Source: Rhodospirillales bacterium (lineage in GTDB: Bacteria > Pseudomonadota > Alphaproteobacteria > Rhodospirillales > GLO-3). From it: a stretch of 40,956 bases of DNA. The notes beneath the pieces were generated by a model, which saw nothing but the letters and a program-made list of their open reading frames with translations, was not told the origin of the DNA and did not search any database. Made by a program: the position numbers and the translations under genes. The stretch covers positions 1 through 40,956 of the forward strand of contig PIVK01000026.1 in the NCBI GenBank assembly GCA_003354135.1, in the 5' to 3' direction. The first letter of the stretch is position 1; each line of letters opens with the position of its first letter. This document shows, piece after piece, positions 25,476 to 33,675 of the stretch.

Positions 25476-26978
25476 TTACTTTTTCTTCGGACACAGCTTG
25501 AGTTTCACGTTCTTGAACTTGGCGGGAAGCTTGGGCTGTTTGGCGACATCGGAAACGCAGGCTTCTTCCAGTTGTTCCTTGCTCAGGTTCCTGGCGTCCC
25601 CGAGCTTGGCGCTCTTGAGGTCGGCGCCCCCGAGCTTGGCGCTCGCGCTCTTGAGGTCGGCGTTCGTGAGGTTGGCGCCCGTGAGGTGGGCGCCCCTGAG
25701 GTTGGCGCCCGTGAGCTTGGCGTACGTGAGGTTGGCGCCCGTGAGGTTGGCGCCCGTGAGGTCGGCGCCCTTGAGGCGGGCGCCCGTGAGGTTGGCGCCC
25801 GTGAGGTCGGCGTGAAACGAGAGGTCGGCGTTCATGAGCTTGGCGTTCATGAGCTTGGCGTTCATGAGCTTGGCGCCCGTGAGGTTGGCGCCCGTGAGGT
25901 TGGCGAGTGTGAGGTTGGCGCCCGTGAGGCGGGCGCCCGTGAGGTTGGCGCCCGTGAGGTGGGCGCCCGTGAGGTTGGCGTTCGTGAGGTCGGCGCCCGT
26001 GAGGTTGACGCCCTTGAGGTCGGCATCCTTGAGGATGGTGCCCCAGAGGTCGACGCCCCTGAGGTTGGCGCCCCCGAGGTGGGCGCCCGTGAGGTTGGCG
26101 CCCGAGAGGACGGCGCCCGTGAGGTCGGCGTCATCAAGGTTGGCGCCCTCGAGGTCGGCGTTATAAAGGAAGGCGTCCGTGAGGTCGGCGTCCCTGAGCC
26201 CGGCGCCCCTGAGGTAAGCCTCATTAAAATCAAGATGATGTTTTCCGTCGAGAATCCGACGGTAGCAACCTGGTGGGCTTTGGAAATTTTTGAGGATCTC
26301 CTGTACGTCAGGCCGCAACTGTTCATCTGGGGGCTCTTGGCCGTGCGGGGGATCGCGCACGAAGGCACAGAGAAGATCGAAGATATTCCTTTTGACCTCT
26401 GGAGGGGCGTCCTCGATCAAACGGAACAATGCGGAGACCCCCCCCAAGCGGATCGCGGGAACCTCGCTCCCCAGGTGCTCCACTGCCGTCGAGAAAAGGT
26501 CGGTGATGTGGCCTTTCTCCGCCACAACGACGTGTCGATTGGCAATATCGACCTGGTCGGCGGCGGCGCGGGCTTGTCGATCGGCAATACGGGCTCGCCA
26601 CACAGCAAGCCCAAAACCGAGAATCGCTGCCAAACCAAAAATTAAAGTTCGAATGGCTGCGTGATTATCAGTCCAAAAACACCAGAACTCTACCGTCACG
26701 TAGGCAATGGCCGCTACGGCAACGAGTATCGAGAAGCGCGGATAGGCGCACACACATGTCCATATCACGCAGATCCTTCGTTCGATCCGCGGCCCCAAAG
26801 TCGTAACGCGTGCCCAAAAGACGGGCAACCAGGCCATGAAACGCGACATAAGCGCCGGGCAAATCCGCGGCCTCCAGGCCGTAACGCGCGCCCAAAAGGC
26901 GGGCACCCAGGCCGTGAAACGCGACATAAGCGTCTGGTAAGCCTGCTTGGACTGATCCCAATCTTCTTGAAACGACAT
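25476..26978 (-). CDS. Membrane-anchored pentapeptide-repeat protein
   Basis: A 500-residue protein. Residues about 17-68 contain two near-identical 26-residue units starting LMSRFTAWVPAFWARVT and LMSRFMAWLPVFWARVT. Two hydrophobic segments follow (about 83-103 and 109-128). A helical region has HLGSEVPAIRLGGVSALFRLIE, as seen in other pentapeptide proteins. From about residue 250 to 465 there is an almost unbroken run of A(D/N)LxG pentapeptides, for example GANLTGAHLTGANLTNA, which folds as a right-handed square beta-helix. A basic tail (KLKLCPKKK) ends the protein. The ATG at 26978 follows GGGGAGGTTGTG. An in-frame GTG lies just before it. Function is unknown. Some members mimic DNA, but most do not have assigned roles. 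It is convergent with the dsr cluster. Confidence 0.9.
   Translation of the reverse strand: MSFQEDWDQSKQAYQTLMSRFTAWVPAFWARVTAWRPRICPALMSRFMAWLPVFWARVTTLGPRIERRICVIWTCVCAYPRFSILVAVAAIAYVTVEFWCFWTDNHAAIRTLIFGLAAILGFGLAVWRARIADRQARAAADQVDIANRHVVVAEKGHITDLFSTAVEHLGSEVPAIRLGGVSALFRLIEDAPPEVKRNIFDLLCAFVRDPPHGQEPPDEQLRPDVQEILKNFQSPPGCYRRILDGKHHLDFNEAYLRGAGLRDADLTDAFLYNADLEGANLDDADLTGAVLSGANLTGAHLGGANLRGVDLWGTILKDADLKGVNLTGADLTNANLTGAHLTGANLTGARLTGANLTLANLTGANLTGAKLMNAKLMNAKLMNADLSFHADLTGANLTGARLKGADLTGANLTGANLTYAKLTGANLRGAHLTGANLTNADLKSASAKLGGADLKSAKLGDARNLSKEQLEEACVSDVAKQPKLPAKFKNVKLKLCPKKK
26785..26930. repeat. 78-bp tandem duplication inside the pentapeptide-protein gene
   Basis: The block starting ATCCGCGGCCCCAAAG at 26785 recurs with few changes exactly 78 bases later at 26863. 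It encodes the doubled 26-residue N-terminal unit. The high DNA identity suggests a recent duplication. Confidence 0.85.
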
Positions 26979-27002
26979 CACAACCTCCCCCAGCGCCCTA
27001 CC

Positions 27003-27212
27003 TTAGCGCGAATAGGTAGAGTGGCGAAATACGGGATGTGTTGAGTCGTCAACCGCCGGCCCCGGCCCAGCCCTGTATCCCCCAGCCCCTCCCGAGCCTG
27101 CCCGTCGGAAGATGATCACCTCGCCGACCTTGACTCCGGCGTCCGTCTTTCGGGCGATGCTGTAGGTCGTCTCGACGGACTCGATGTCGAAGGCGGCGAA
27201 GTTCTTGTGCAC
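27003..27212 (-). CDS. Doubtful small reading frame, possibly a gene remnant
   Basis: A 69-codon frame beginning with GTG. Its first 40 codons (for example NFAAFDIESVETTYSIARKT) have the strong G/C third-base preference of real genes here, and the open frame continues upstream for about 16 more codons without an ATG. The last third is glycine- and proline-rich and looks non-coding. I do not recognise a family. It may be the tail of a decayed gene. Confidence 0.25.
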   Translation of the reverse strand: MHKNFAAFDIESVETTYSIARKTDAGVKVGEVIIFRRAGSGGAGGYRAGPGPAVDDSTHPVFRHSTYSR

Positions 27213-27280
27213 CTCTACAGCAGGAAGCGGCCCCCGGTTTTTTAACCGAAAATTTACCCGATCACATTAAGAGAGACTTT

Positions 27281-27502
27281 ATGGCCCAGTATGATCCATA
27301 TGCACCCCAGGCTGACATTGTCCATTCGGCCCATCGGCTTATTCGGGAGCACGGTCCCGATGCGGTGATGGTGGCTGAACTGCGGGCCGAGCGTCAATTG
27401 GGCCAGGGGGACATGGACGGTTACCGCACCTGGAAGCGCATCGAACTTGTGGTCGACGGCTTGGCCGGCCTTATCGATTCCAACTCCGCCCCGGCCCACT
27501 GA
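27281..27502 (+). CDS. Small conserved hypothetical protein
   Basis: A 73-residue soluble protein with phrases YAPQADIVHSAHRLIREHGPD's core (HSAHRLIREHGPDAVMVAE) and GQGDMDGYRTWKRIELVV. The composition and third-base GC preference are those of a real gene, and an AGAGAG ribosome-binding site lies seven bases before the ATG. I believe similar short proteins occur in related alphaproteobacteria, but no function is known to me. The predicted fold is mostly helical. It stands alone on the plus strand between minus-strand genes. Confidence 0.65.
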   Translation: MAQYDPYAPQADIVHSAHRLIREHGPDAVMVAELRAERQLGQGDMDGYRTWKRIELVVDGLAGLIDSNSAPAH

Positions 27503-27568
27503 TCCCTCCCGACTCCGCATTTCCCCGGCGTTATACCAAGGTGCGGTGATAAGGACTCATAGAGACGA

Positions 27569-27654
27569 CTTCCCCTGATTTTTGGCCAGGAGCGCGCATC
27601 GAAGCGATGTGAGGCATCGGGAGATGCATGCGACGCGGTCCAAAAGTCGGGAAG
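27569..27654. repeat. Palindromic element with two internal hairpins
   Basis: Imperfect inverted ends (CTTCCC-N4-TTTTTGG at 27569-27585 and CCAAAA-GTC-GGGAAG at 27640-27654) enclose two perfect small hairpins: CATCG-AAG-CGATG (27597-27609) and GCATC-GGGA-GATGC (27614-27627). The whole would fold into a branched 86-base structure. It lies between the 3' ends of two convergent genes, so it could be a bidirectional transcription end, a dispersed palindromic repeat or a small RNA. Confidence 0.6.
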
Positions 27655-27668
27655 CAGCCGGTTTGAAG

Positions 27669-30600
27669 CTACGCCGTCGTCTTCGGCACATCGCGCCCGA
27701 GCGCGCGCGACAGAAGCAGGTAGAGTTTGCCCATGTCGGAACTCAGGAACGTGGCGCTGATGACGCCACGATGGTCGCGCTTGCGGGCTTCCTCGACCAA
27801 GTTGGAGAATTCGCCCAGATAGCGTGAAACGTAGTCGCGGAATTCCTCCTCCGTCTCGTACTTCTGGCGGATCGAGGCAAGGCGCGGCTTTTCGCGGAAG
27901 CCCAGCATCTTGCGGACGAAGACGCCGCTCTCGCCTGCACTGAAGCGCCGCAAGTCATCCTCGCTGATCGGCGTTTCCATGATGCGGGCCATATCGACGG
28001 CCAGCGATTGCAAGCGCTCGGAGATGAAGGTGGCGCGGCGCAGGAAATCGTCGACGCCAACCCGCTCGCGCTCCGCCTGCAGGTCCTTCTTGAGCTCGGA
28101 AGCCTCGGCCGAGGCCTTGCACACCAGATTGGTCTGGATCTCCATCGCCCGCGCCGCCCGCCCGGCGTCCGTCACCACCTTGTCGGTAGCCGATGCCAAG
28201 GCATTGGTGCGGTCGTCCAACGTGCGGTCCCAAGCATTAACCTTGGCTGTCGCACGCTCGGAGACGTCGTTCACCTGCTGCGCCCGCGCATCGATGCCGT
28301 CGCCCAGAGTCACCATGTTCCGTTCCGCCTGCAACTGAGCGGCGACGAGATCGCGCAACCGCCCGCCCAGGTTCTCGGTCGCCGCCTCTGTGCGTTCCAC
28401 CAGATCGTCGGCATGGTTCATCGCGGACTCGCCGTTCTGTTCGATGAGACGGCGAATGCGATCCAGGCGGTTGGCGCTCTCTTCGCCCACCACCGTCGCC
28501 TCGTGGGCCCGCGACGTCAGCTGTTCGCCGGCGCTTCGGATGCGCTTGACCGCATTCTCCGTCGCCCCATCGACGTCGCGGGTGCGCAGTTTCAGCTGCT
28601 CCGCCACACTTTCCAGGCGTTCGTGGGAGCTCCCCACGGTCGCGCCCAGGCGCGACGCCTGATCCTCCAAGCCCTCGCCCATGTCCTTGAGCCGCCCCAA
28701 CGCCCGGTTCGAGACCGTATCCACCTGCGCGCCCCGCTGGCAAAGGACGTCGTTCAGACCCTCCACCTCCTGCACCGCCTTCTCGACAACGGCGGTGGTG
28801 TCCTCCGACTGGCGGGACAGGCCGTTGGACATCAGCGACAGCAGCTTGGCCGCACGCTGCACGTTGGAATCCAACTCGTGGGACCGCTTCTGCATCCCGT
28901 CCCCTACCGCGTCCAGTCTTTGGCCCGCGACCTCAGACACCGAGGCCAGATCCATCGACTGGGCATGGAGCGTGTCGGCCACGGTGCGCACGTGGGACTG
29001 GGCATCCAGGCTGGCGCGCACCACTTCGTCGGAGCGCTGCTGCAGGGTCGAACCGACAGCATCCAACTGGTCTCCGGTCCGCTCCAGCGACGCGTCCAGG
29101 TCTCCGGTCCGGAGCCGCATGGCTTCGCCGATCTCCTCCAGGCGGGCAATCATATCGTCCGAGGTCCGGACCGCTTCCCGCCCATGGGTTTCGATGGCGC
29201 AGCCCGTAGCGCCCATTCGGTCCACCGCGTGCTTCGATGCGTCGTTCATGTCTCCGACGCTGGCGCCGAGCCCGTCGCGCGCCGCGGTAATTTTCTCAAC
29301 CGCCATATCCGAGGCCTGGGTCAGGGTGTCCGACTCTTTGCGCACGGCTTCTCCGGAATTGGCGAGACAGGACACCATTTCCGTCGCTACCGCGTTGAGA
29401 ATCTCGGTCTTGGCCTCCAGATCTGCGCCGATACCCTGGACCCGCGCATCGGCGGTCTCGGCCGCAGCCACCACGTCGCTCGCCTGACGCTTCATGGATT
29501 CCGTCACCATCCCCACCAGCCGTACCGCCCGGTCGGACGCTCCATCCACCTCACGCACGTGCTCCCGCAGCGATGCCCCGGCCTTTTCCACATCGACGAG
29601 CGACTGACCGGTAACCGAGGACAGGTTATCCGAATTCTCGCGCATGGTCTCGGTCATGGCGGCGACGCGGGTTTCCACCTCCTCGGCATTGTCCGTGAAG
29701 TCCTTGCGCGAACGCCGCATCTCGTCCGCCACCGCCTTGATGCGCCCGGTGGCCCGATCGCTGGTGGTGTCCAGATCATCGGAGCGCTGGCGCATGATGG
29801 CGCCGGCCCCGGACATGAGACGCGTGCCCCGCTCGACGACCTCGGCCAGACGCTCGGCCTGCTCGCGCAGGAGCCGCCCGACATCGCCCGCCTGCTCCGC
29901 CGCCTGGGTCGAGGTGGCCGAGATCTCCGACGACTGGCCGCGCACGGCCTCGCTGAGAGTCTTGAGCCGAACGGTCGCAGTCTCGGAGGTTGCCGCGATA
30001 CCGTCCAGTTGCTTCTGAAAGCCGTCCATCATTTCGCAGGCCTGGGTGTGCGAATCCCCAAGGCATGACGCCCCACGGCTCAAAACATCAATGGATGCAT
30101 CAATGTCGGCAACCCCCTTCTCCGAGACGGCCTTAAGGCCGCCGGTCGCCTGTCCGAGTTTGCCGGTCACGGCACCAATATCGCCGCCTGCCTTCTCCGA
30201 CGCCGTGGTCAGGTCCTGGCTGCGCTGTCGCAGCGCCTCGCCCACCACGCCGACCTTGAGGAGACCCAGAGAGGAACTGCGGTCCAGATTCTCGGTACTT
30301 TCCTTCAGGGCGCCGCCGACCTGACCGATGCGAGTCAACGCCTGGTCACCGGCCTCGGCCATCTGTTCCGTGCGAGCCTTGAGAACGCCGTCGGTGCGGA
30401 GCGCTTTCTCCATCACCTTGTCGGCGACCAACGCCAGCTTCCGCGAAGTCCCCTCAAGCGCGCTGTCGACGGCCGCCGTCTTTTCCGCCGTCCGGTCGGA
30501 CGCCGCCCCCAGCCTCTCCACCTGGGTGCGCACAGCCTCTCCGCTGGCCTCGGTACGGATGCCCATGTGGTCGGTGGCGTCGGTCAGTTCGCGGGTTTGC

Positions 30601-31841
30601 TCACGGAGCGCGGCCCCGATCTCGCCCACTCGCGCCACAGCCTTGTCCGACGCTGCGGTCACGGTCTCGGACTGCTGGGCAAGATTGGCCTCGATCTCGG
30701 CAGACCGGCCCATGACCGTCTTGGAGACTTCGCTCAGGATCGCGGTCTGGCGAAGCAGCGCCTCGCGGAGCTGCTCGCTCTCGGCCCGGGCACGGTCGGA
30801 ACGGCGGCTCATGTCCACGGAATGGACGTGCAGGGCCTCTGCGGTCTCCTGCGCCCGGTTGGACGCGGTCTCCGACGTGGCGACGAGTTCGCGCATCCGA
30901 TCAGAAAGGGAGCCCGCCGCTGCCTGGCTCGTCGCCACCGCCTGGGCAGACACTGCCCCCATCTCTTCGGTCCGCGCCTGATAGGACTCCGCGATATCGA
31001 GCGCGTGCTTAGAGGTGTCGTCAGCGAGGCGGGCCAGGTTTTCGGTACGCTGGCCCAGGGTTTCCGTCATCTTGTCCGCCTGCGCGGTGACCCTGTCGCC
31101 GGTCGCCATAAGTTCGTGGGCATTGCGGTAAAGCCTCGCGCCCACATCGAAGATCCGATCGGTGGACCGCAGGCTGACCGAGTCTAGGTCCTCGGTCTGG
31201 CGTTTCAAGGACTCGGCAATGGCCTGGGCGCGCAGGTCGGCGTCCTCCGACACCTGGGAGAGTTCCAGGGTCCGACGGCGCACCAGTTCGCTCACCGCAT
31301 CGGCCCGTGCGGCCGCCGCTTCCGAGGCTTTGGTCAACTCGCGGGCCTGCTCGCGCAGGTTGTCGCTGACCTCCTGCACGCGCTCACGAGCCTTGTCGGA
31401 GGGATAGATGAGGTCGCGGAGATGAGCGCGCAGCGCCTCGCTCTCTTCGCGTAGGTAGCGGCCGCGTTCGAAATGGGCCACCACCAGCCAGATCAGAGCC
31501 ACCGGCGTCAGCATCCCGGCCGCTAGACCGCCCAACTCGTGGGGCATGAGGAACAGAAGGTCGCTCCAGGCAATCTGCTGGTTCAGCACCCAGATGGATA
31601 TCCCCAGCCAGCCGACGCTGAGAACCACGCCCAATATCAGCGATATCCGGTAGCGCAGGTGCCGGGGCAGCAACAGTTCATCGGCCAGCAGAGAGGAGCC
31701 ATAAGCCTGCAAGCCGAAGTCGTCGCGCGGCCTGGGCGTCACGGATTCGATCTCGTCGCACGCGGCCGAGCTCGCCTCGCCGTAAGGCACAGTCATGCCT
31801 TCGTCCTGCCGCTGGAATCGGCTTGAGTAGCTTTCGACCAT
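27669..31841 (-). CDS. Giant membrane-anchored coiled-coil protein with 44 repeats of 25 residues
   Basis: A 1390-residue protein. After an N-terminal cytoplasmic stretch there are two hydrophobic helices (about residues 65-86 and 103-123), then ERGRYLREESEALRAHLRDL. Residues 161-1256 consist of 44 consecutive repeats, all 25 residues long except one of 21, with consensus like ALRxQTEDLxxASDxAxxRV. The C-terminal 134 residues form a separate conserved-looking domain (FISERLQSLAVDMARIME, RRFSAGESGVFVRKMLG, TFLSSDMGKLYLLLSRALGR). The ATG at 31841 has GGGGGAAGGGG upstream. A start 15 codons earlier is possible. The two-helix plus long-coil layout recalls polarity or envelope-organising proteins such as Caulobacter TipN, but homology is not shown. 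It is not a chemoreceptor: no signalling-tip motif is seen. Confidence 0.88.
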   Translation of the reverse strand: MVESYSSRFQRQDEGMTVPYGEASSAACDEIESVTPRPRDDFGLQAYGSSLLADELLLPRHLRYRISLILGVVLSVGWLGISIWVLNQQIAWSDLLFLMPHELGGLAAGMLTPVALIWLVVAHFERGRYLREESEALRAHLRDLIYPSDKARERVQEVSDNLREQARELTKASEAAAARADAVSELVRRRTLELSQVSEDADLRAQAIAESLKRQTEDLDSVSLRSTDRIFDVGARLYRNAHELMATGDRVTAQADKMTETLGQRTENLARLADDTSKHALDIAESYQARTEEMGAVSAQAVATSQAAAGSLSDRMRELVATSETASNRAQETAEALHVHSVDMSRRSDRARAESEQLREALLRQTAILSEVSKTVMGRSAEIEANLAQQSETVTAASDKAVARVGEIGAALREQTRELTDATDHMGIRTEASGEAVRTQVERLGAASDRTAEKTAAVDSALEGTSRKLALVADKVMEKALRTDGVLKARTEQMAEAGDQALTRIGQVGGALKESTENLDRSSSLGLLKVGVVGEALRQRSQDLTTASEKAGGDIGAVTGKLGQATGGLKAVSEKGVADIDASIDVLSRGASCLGDSHTQACEMMDGFQKQLDGIAATSETATVRLKTLSEAVRGQSSEISATSTQAAEQAGDVGRLLREQAERLAEVVERGTRLMSGAGAIMRQRSDDLDTTSDRATGRIKAVADEMRRSRKDFTDNAEEVETRVAAMTETMRENSDNLSSVTGQSLVDVEKAGASLREHVREVDGASDRAVRLVGMVTESMKRQASDVVAAAETADARVQGIGADLEAKTEILNAVATEMVSCLANSGEAVRKESDTLTQASDMAVEKITAARDGLGASVGDMNDASKHAVDRMGATGCAIETHGREAVRTSDDMIARLEEIGEAMRLRTGDLDASLERTGDQLDAVGSTLQQRSDEVVRASLDAQSHVRTVADTLHAQSMDLASVSEVAGQRLDAVGDGMQKRSHELDSNVQRAAKLLSLMSNGLSRQSEDTTAVVEKAVQEVEGLNDVLCQRGAQVDTVSNRALGRLKDMGEGLEDQASRLGATVGSSHERLESVAEQLKLRTRDVDGATENAVKRIRSAGEQLTSRAHEATVVGEESANRLDRIRRLIEQNGESAMNHADDLVERTEAATENLGGRLRDLVAAQLQAERNMVTLGDGIDARAQQVNDVSERATAKVNAWDRTLDDRTNALASATDKVVTDAGRAARAMEIQTNLVCKASAEASELKKDLQAERERVGVDDFLRRATFISERLQSLAVDMARIMETPISEDDLRRFSAGESGVFVRKMLGFREKPRLASIRQKYETEEEFRDYVSRYLGEFSNLVEEARKRDHRGVISATFLSSDMGKLYLLLSRALGRDVPKTTA

Positions 31842-31955
31842 GGCCCCTTCCCCCGAACCAGGGACCCGCCGACCGGGCCCAGACATTCCGCCGACAGCTT
31901 ACCTCAGATGTACGATGCGCGGAAAGGAATTTGAAACACCACAGCCGACCGGCTT

Positions 31956-32696
31956 TTAGAACATGTGCTGGCCACCGGTGACCCAGACCTCGGTCCCGGT
32001 GATATAGCCCGAGTCCTCGGAACAGAGAAAGTAGACGGTGGTCGCGACGTCGGTGGCCGAGCCCATCCGCTCCAGCGGGATCCGGGGGATCAGGACCTCG
32101 TATTCAGGCTGGACCATCTCGGTTTCGATCTCGCCCGGGGCCACCGCGTTGACACGCACGCCCAGGGCCGCGAACTCATTCGCCATTTCGCGGGTCAGCG
32201 CGCTCAGCGCCGCCTTGGAAATGGAATAGGCGGATCCGGCGAAGGGATGGATCGAGTGTCCGGCGATTGAGGTGACGTTGACGATCGCCCCCTTGCCCTT
32301 GTGCAGGGCGCTGGCAAAACCGCGCGACAGCCTGAGCGAGGCAAAGAAGTTGAGCTCGAACACCTCGTGCCAAGCGTCAAGATCGCCGTTGAGACAACCC
32401 AGGCGCTCCTTGTAGGGGGTCTTGGGGGACATGCCGGCGTTGTTGACCAAGCCATGCAGGGAACCGCCGTCCAGTGCCGCGTTGGCCTGATCGACGAAGT
32501 TGGAGATGCTCCCAGGGTCCGCCAGATCGGTCGGGATATGCGTTGTCCAGTTCGGGTCGCGCCTGCATTCGGGCGGTGTGCCCTCGCGCGAGCACGTGAT
32601 GATGCGCCAGCCCCGCTCCAGGAACACCCGTGCCGTGGCATGGCCGATGCCGCGGCTGGCCCCCGTGATGACGACGGTTTTACGCTCCTCGCTCAT
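31956..32696 (-). CDS. Short-chain dehydrogenase/reductase
   Basis: A 246-residue classical SDR. The NAD(P)-binding motif is TGASRGIGHATARVF near residue 11, and NNAGMSPKTP and the catalytic set Ser (VTSIAG), Tyr and Lys (SAYSISKAAL) are in place. VNAVAPGEIETEM and the C-terminal YITGTEVWVTGGQHMF are typical of the 3-oxoacyl-ACP reductase-like branch. The substrate is not predictable. ATG at 32696 is chosen, as upstream in-frame sequence to 32762 has no family similarity. It stands alone after the pst operon. Confidence 0.9.
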   Translation of the reverse strand: MSEERKTVVITGASRGIGHATARVFLERGWRIITCSREGTPPECRRDPNWTTHIPTDLADPGSISNFVDQANAALDGGSLHGLVNNAGMSPKTPYKERLGCLNGDLDAWHEVFELNFFASLRLSRGFASALHKGKGAIVNVTSIAGHSIHPFAGSAYSISKAALSALTREMANEFAALGVRVNAVAPGEIETEMVQPEYEVLIPRIPLERMGSATDVATTVYFLCSEDSGYITGTEVWVTGGQHMF

Positions 32697-32861
32697 GACA
32701 CAGAGCCTATCAGGTTCCGACGGGGTTGCGAAGCAGTCACGCCGGGAGGATGCCTTTACCATATGCTCGCGCTACGAACTCGACGCCACGTCCGCGAACC
32801 TCTTGGTCCGTTTTCGGCTGACCTCCCGCCAAGACCGGCAATGGCGCAATTGCGGCTTGTC

Positions 32862-33662
32862 TCAGCCGTACCGGCCCTCGATGTAGTCGGCGGTCCTCCG
32901 GTCCTTGGGGTTGACGAACATGTCCGCCGTGGCCGTGTGCTCCACCACCTTGCCCATCAGCATGAAAATGCATTCTTCACTGGCCCGGCGGGCCTGGGCC
33001 ATGTTGTGGGTGACGATCAGGATGGTGTAGTCGCCCCGCAACTCCCAGATCATTTCCTCGACCGCCTCCGTCCCTTTCGGGTCAAGCGCCGAACAGGGTT
33101 CATCCATCAGCAGGATGGACGGCTTGACTGGCAGGAGCCGCGCGATACAGAGCTTCTGCTGCTCCTCCAACGACAAGGTCGTCGCCTTGGTATTCAAACG
33201 GTCCTTCACCGAATCCCAGAGCAGGACCCGGCGCAGGGCCGCCTCGACGATCTCCTCCTTGTTGGCCCTGCCGGCCTTCTTGCCCCCCTCGTCGTGAATC
33301 TCTACGGCGAAGAGCACGTTGTCGCGGATCGAGATGGGCAGCGGATTGGGGCGCTGGAAGACCATGCCGACCTGTTTACGCAACTGGCTGAGATTGACCC
33401 CCTCGGCATAGATATCGTGCCCGAGCAGGTGGATGCCGCCGGTGATCCGGACGTAGCCGAGTCGTTCGTTGATCCGGTTGATGCTCCTCAGAAACGTCGA
33501 CTTACCGCAACCCGAAGGGCCGATCAGGGAGGTAATGATGCCCTGCCTGACCTTCAGGTCGATGTCGAAAAGGGCCTGGAAATCCCCGTACCAAAGATTA
33601 AGGGATCGGGTCTCGACGGCAATCCCGTCCTGTCCGGTGATCGATGACGCTGTCTGGCTCAT
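32862..33662 (-). CDS. pstB: Phosphate ABC transporter ATPase PstB (degenerate signature motif)
   Basis: A 266-residue PstB-like ATPase. Walker A is GPSGCGKST, Walker B with catalytic Glu is ILLMDEPCSALDP and the H-loop is VTHNMAQA, all intact. The signature motif, normally LSGGQQQRL, reads LSLEEQQKL. The C-terminal TADYIEGRYG is typical. It is the last gene of the pst operon, 13 bases after a second pstB-like gene whose defects are the reverse (signature intact, H-loop lost). The two probably form a heterodimer with one working ATP site. Confidence 0.92.
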   Translation of the reverse strand: MSQTASSITGQDGIAVETRSLNLWYGDFQALFDIDLKVRQGIITSLIGPSGCGKSTFLRSINRINERLGYVRITGGIHLLGHDIYAEGVNLSQLRKQVGMVFQRPNPLPISIRDNVLFAVEIHDEGGKKAGRANKEEIVEAALRRVLLWDSVKDRLNTKATTLSLEEQQKLCIARLLPVKPSILLMDEPCSALDPKGTEAVEEMIWELRGDYTILIVTHNMAQARRASEECIFMLMGKVVEHTATADMFVNPKDRRTADYIEGRYG

Positions 33663-33675
33663 GGGTGTTTCCTCT

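Noticed and set aside
25464-26645. Long plus-strand reading frames rich in VGAREVGAPEVGA-type repeats.
   Set aside because: They are the mirror of the 15-bp pentapeptide repeat of the minus-strand gene, where each repeat keeps the opposite frames open. The minus-strand frame has a ribosome-binding site, membrane helices and a known fold.
28008-30068. A 686-codon plus-strand open frame opposite the coiled-coil gene.
   Set aside because: It arises from high GC and the regular codon pattern on the other strand. No family motif or good start is seen.
32842-32855. Perfect palindrome CGCAATTGCG after the last pst gene.
   Set aside because: It is short, lacks a loop and T-run, and may be chance. 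Not enough to call a terminator or operator.
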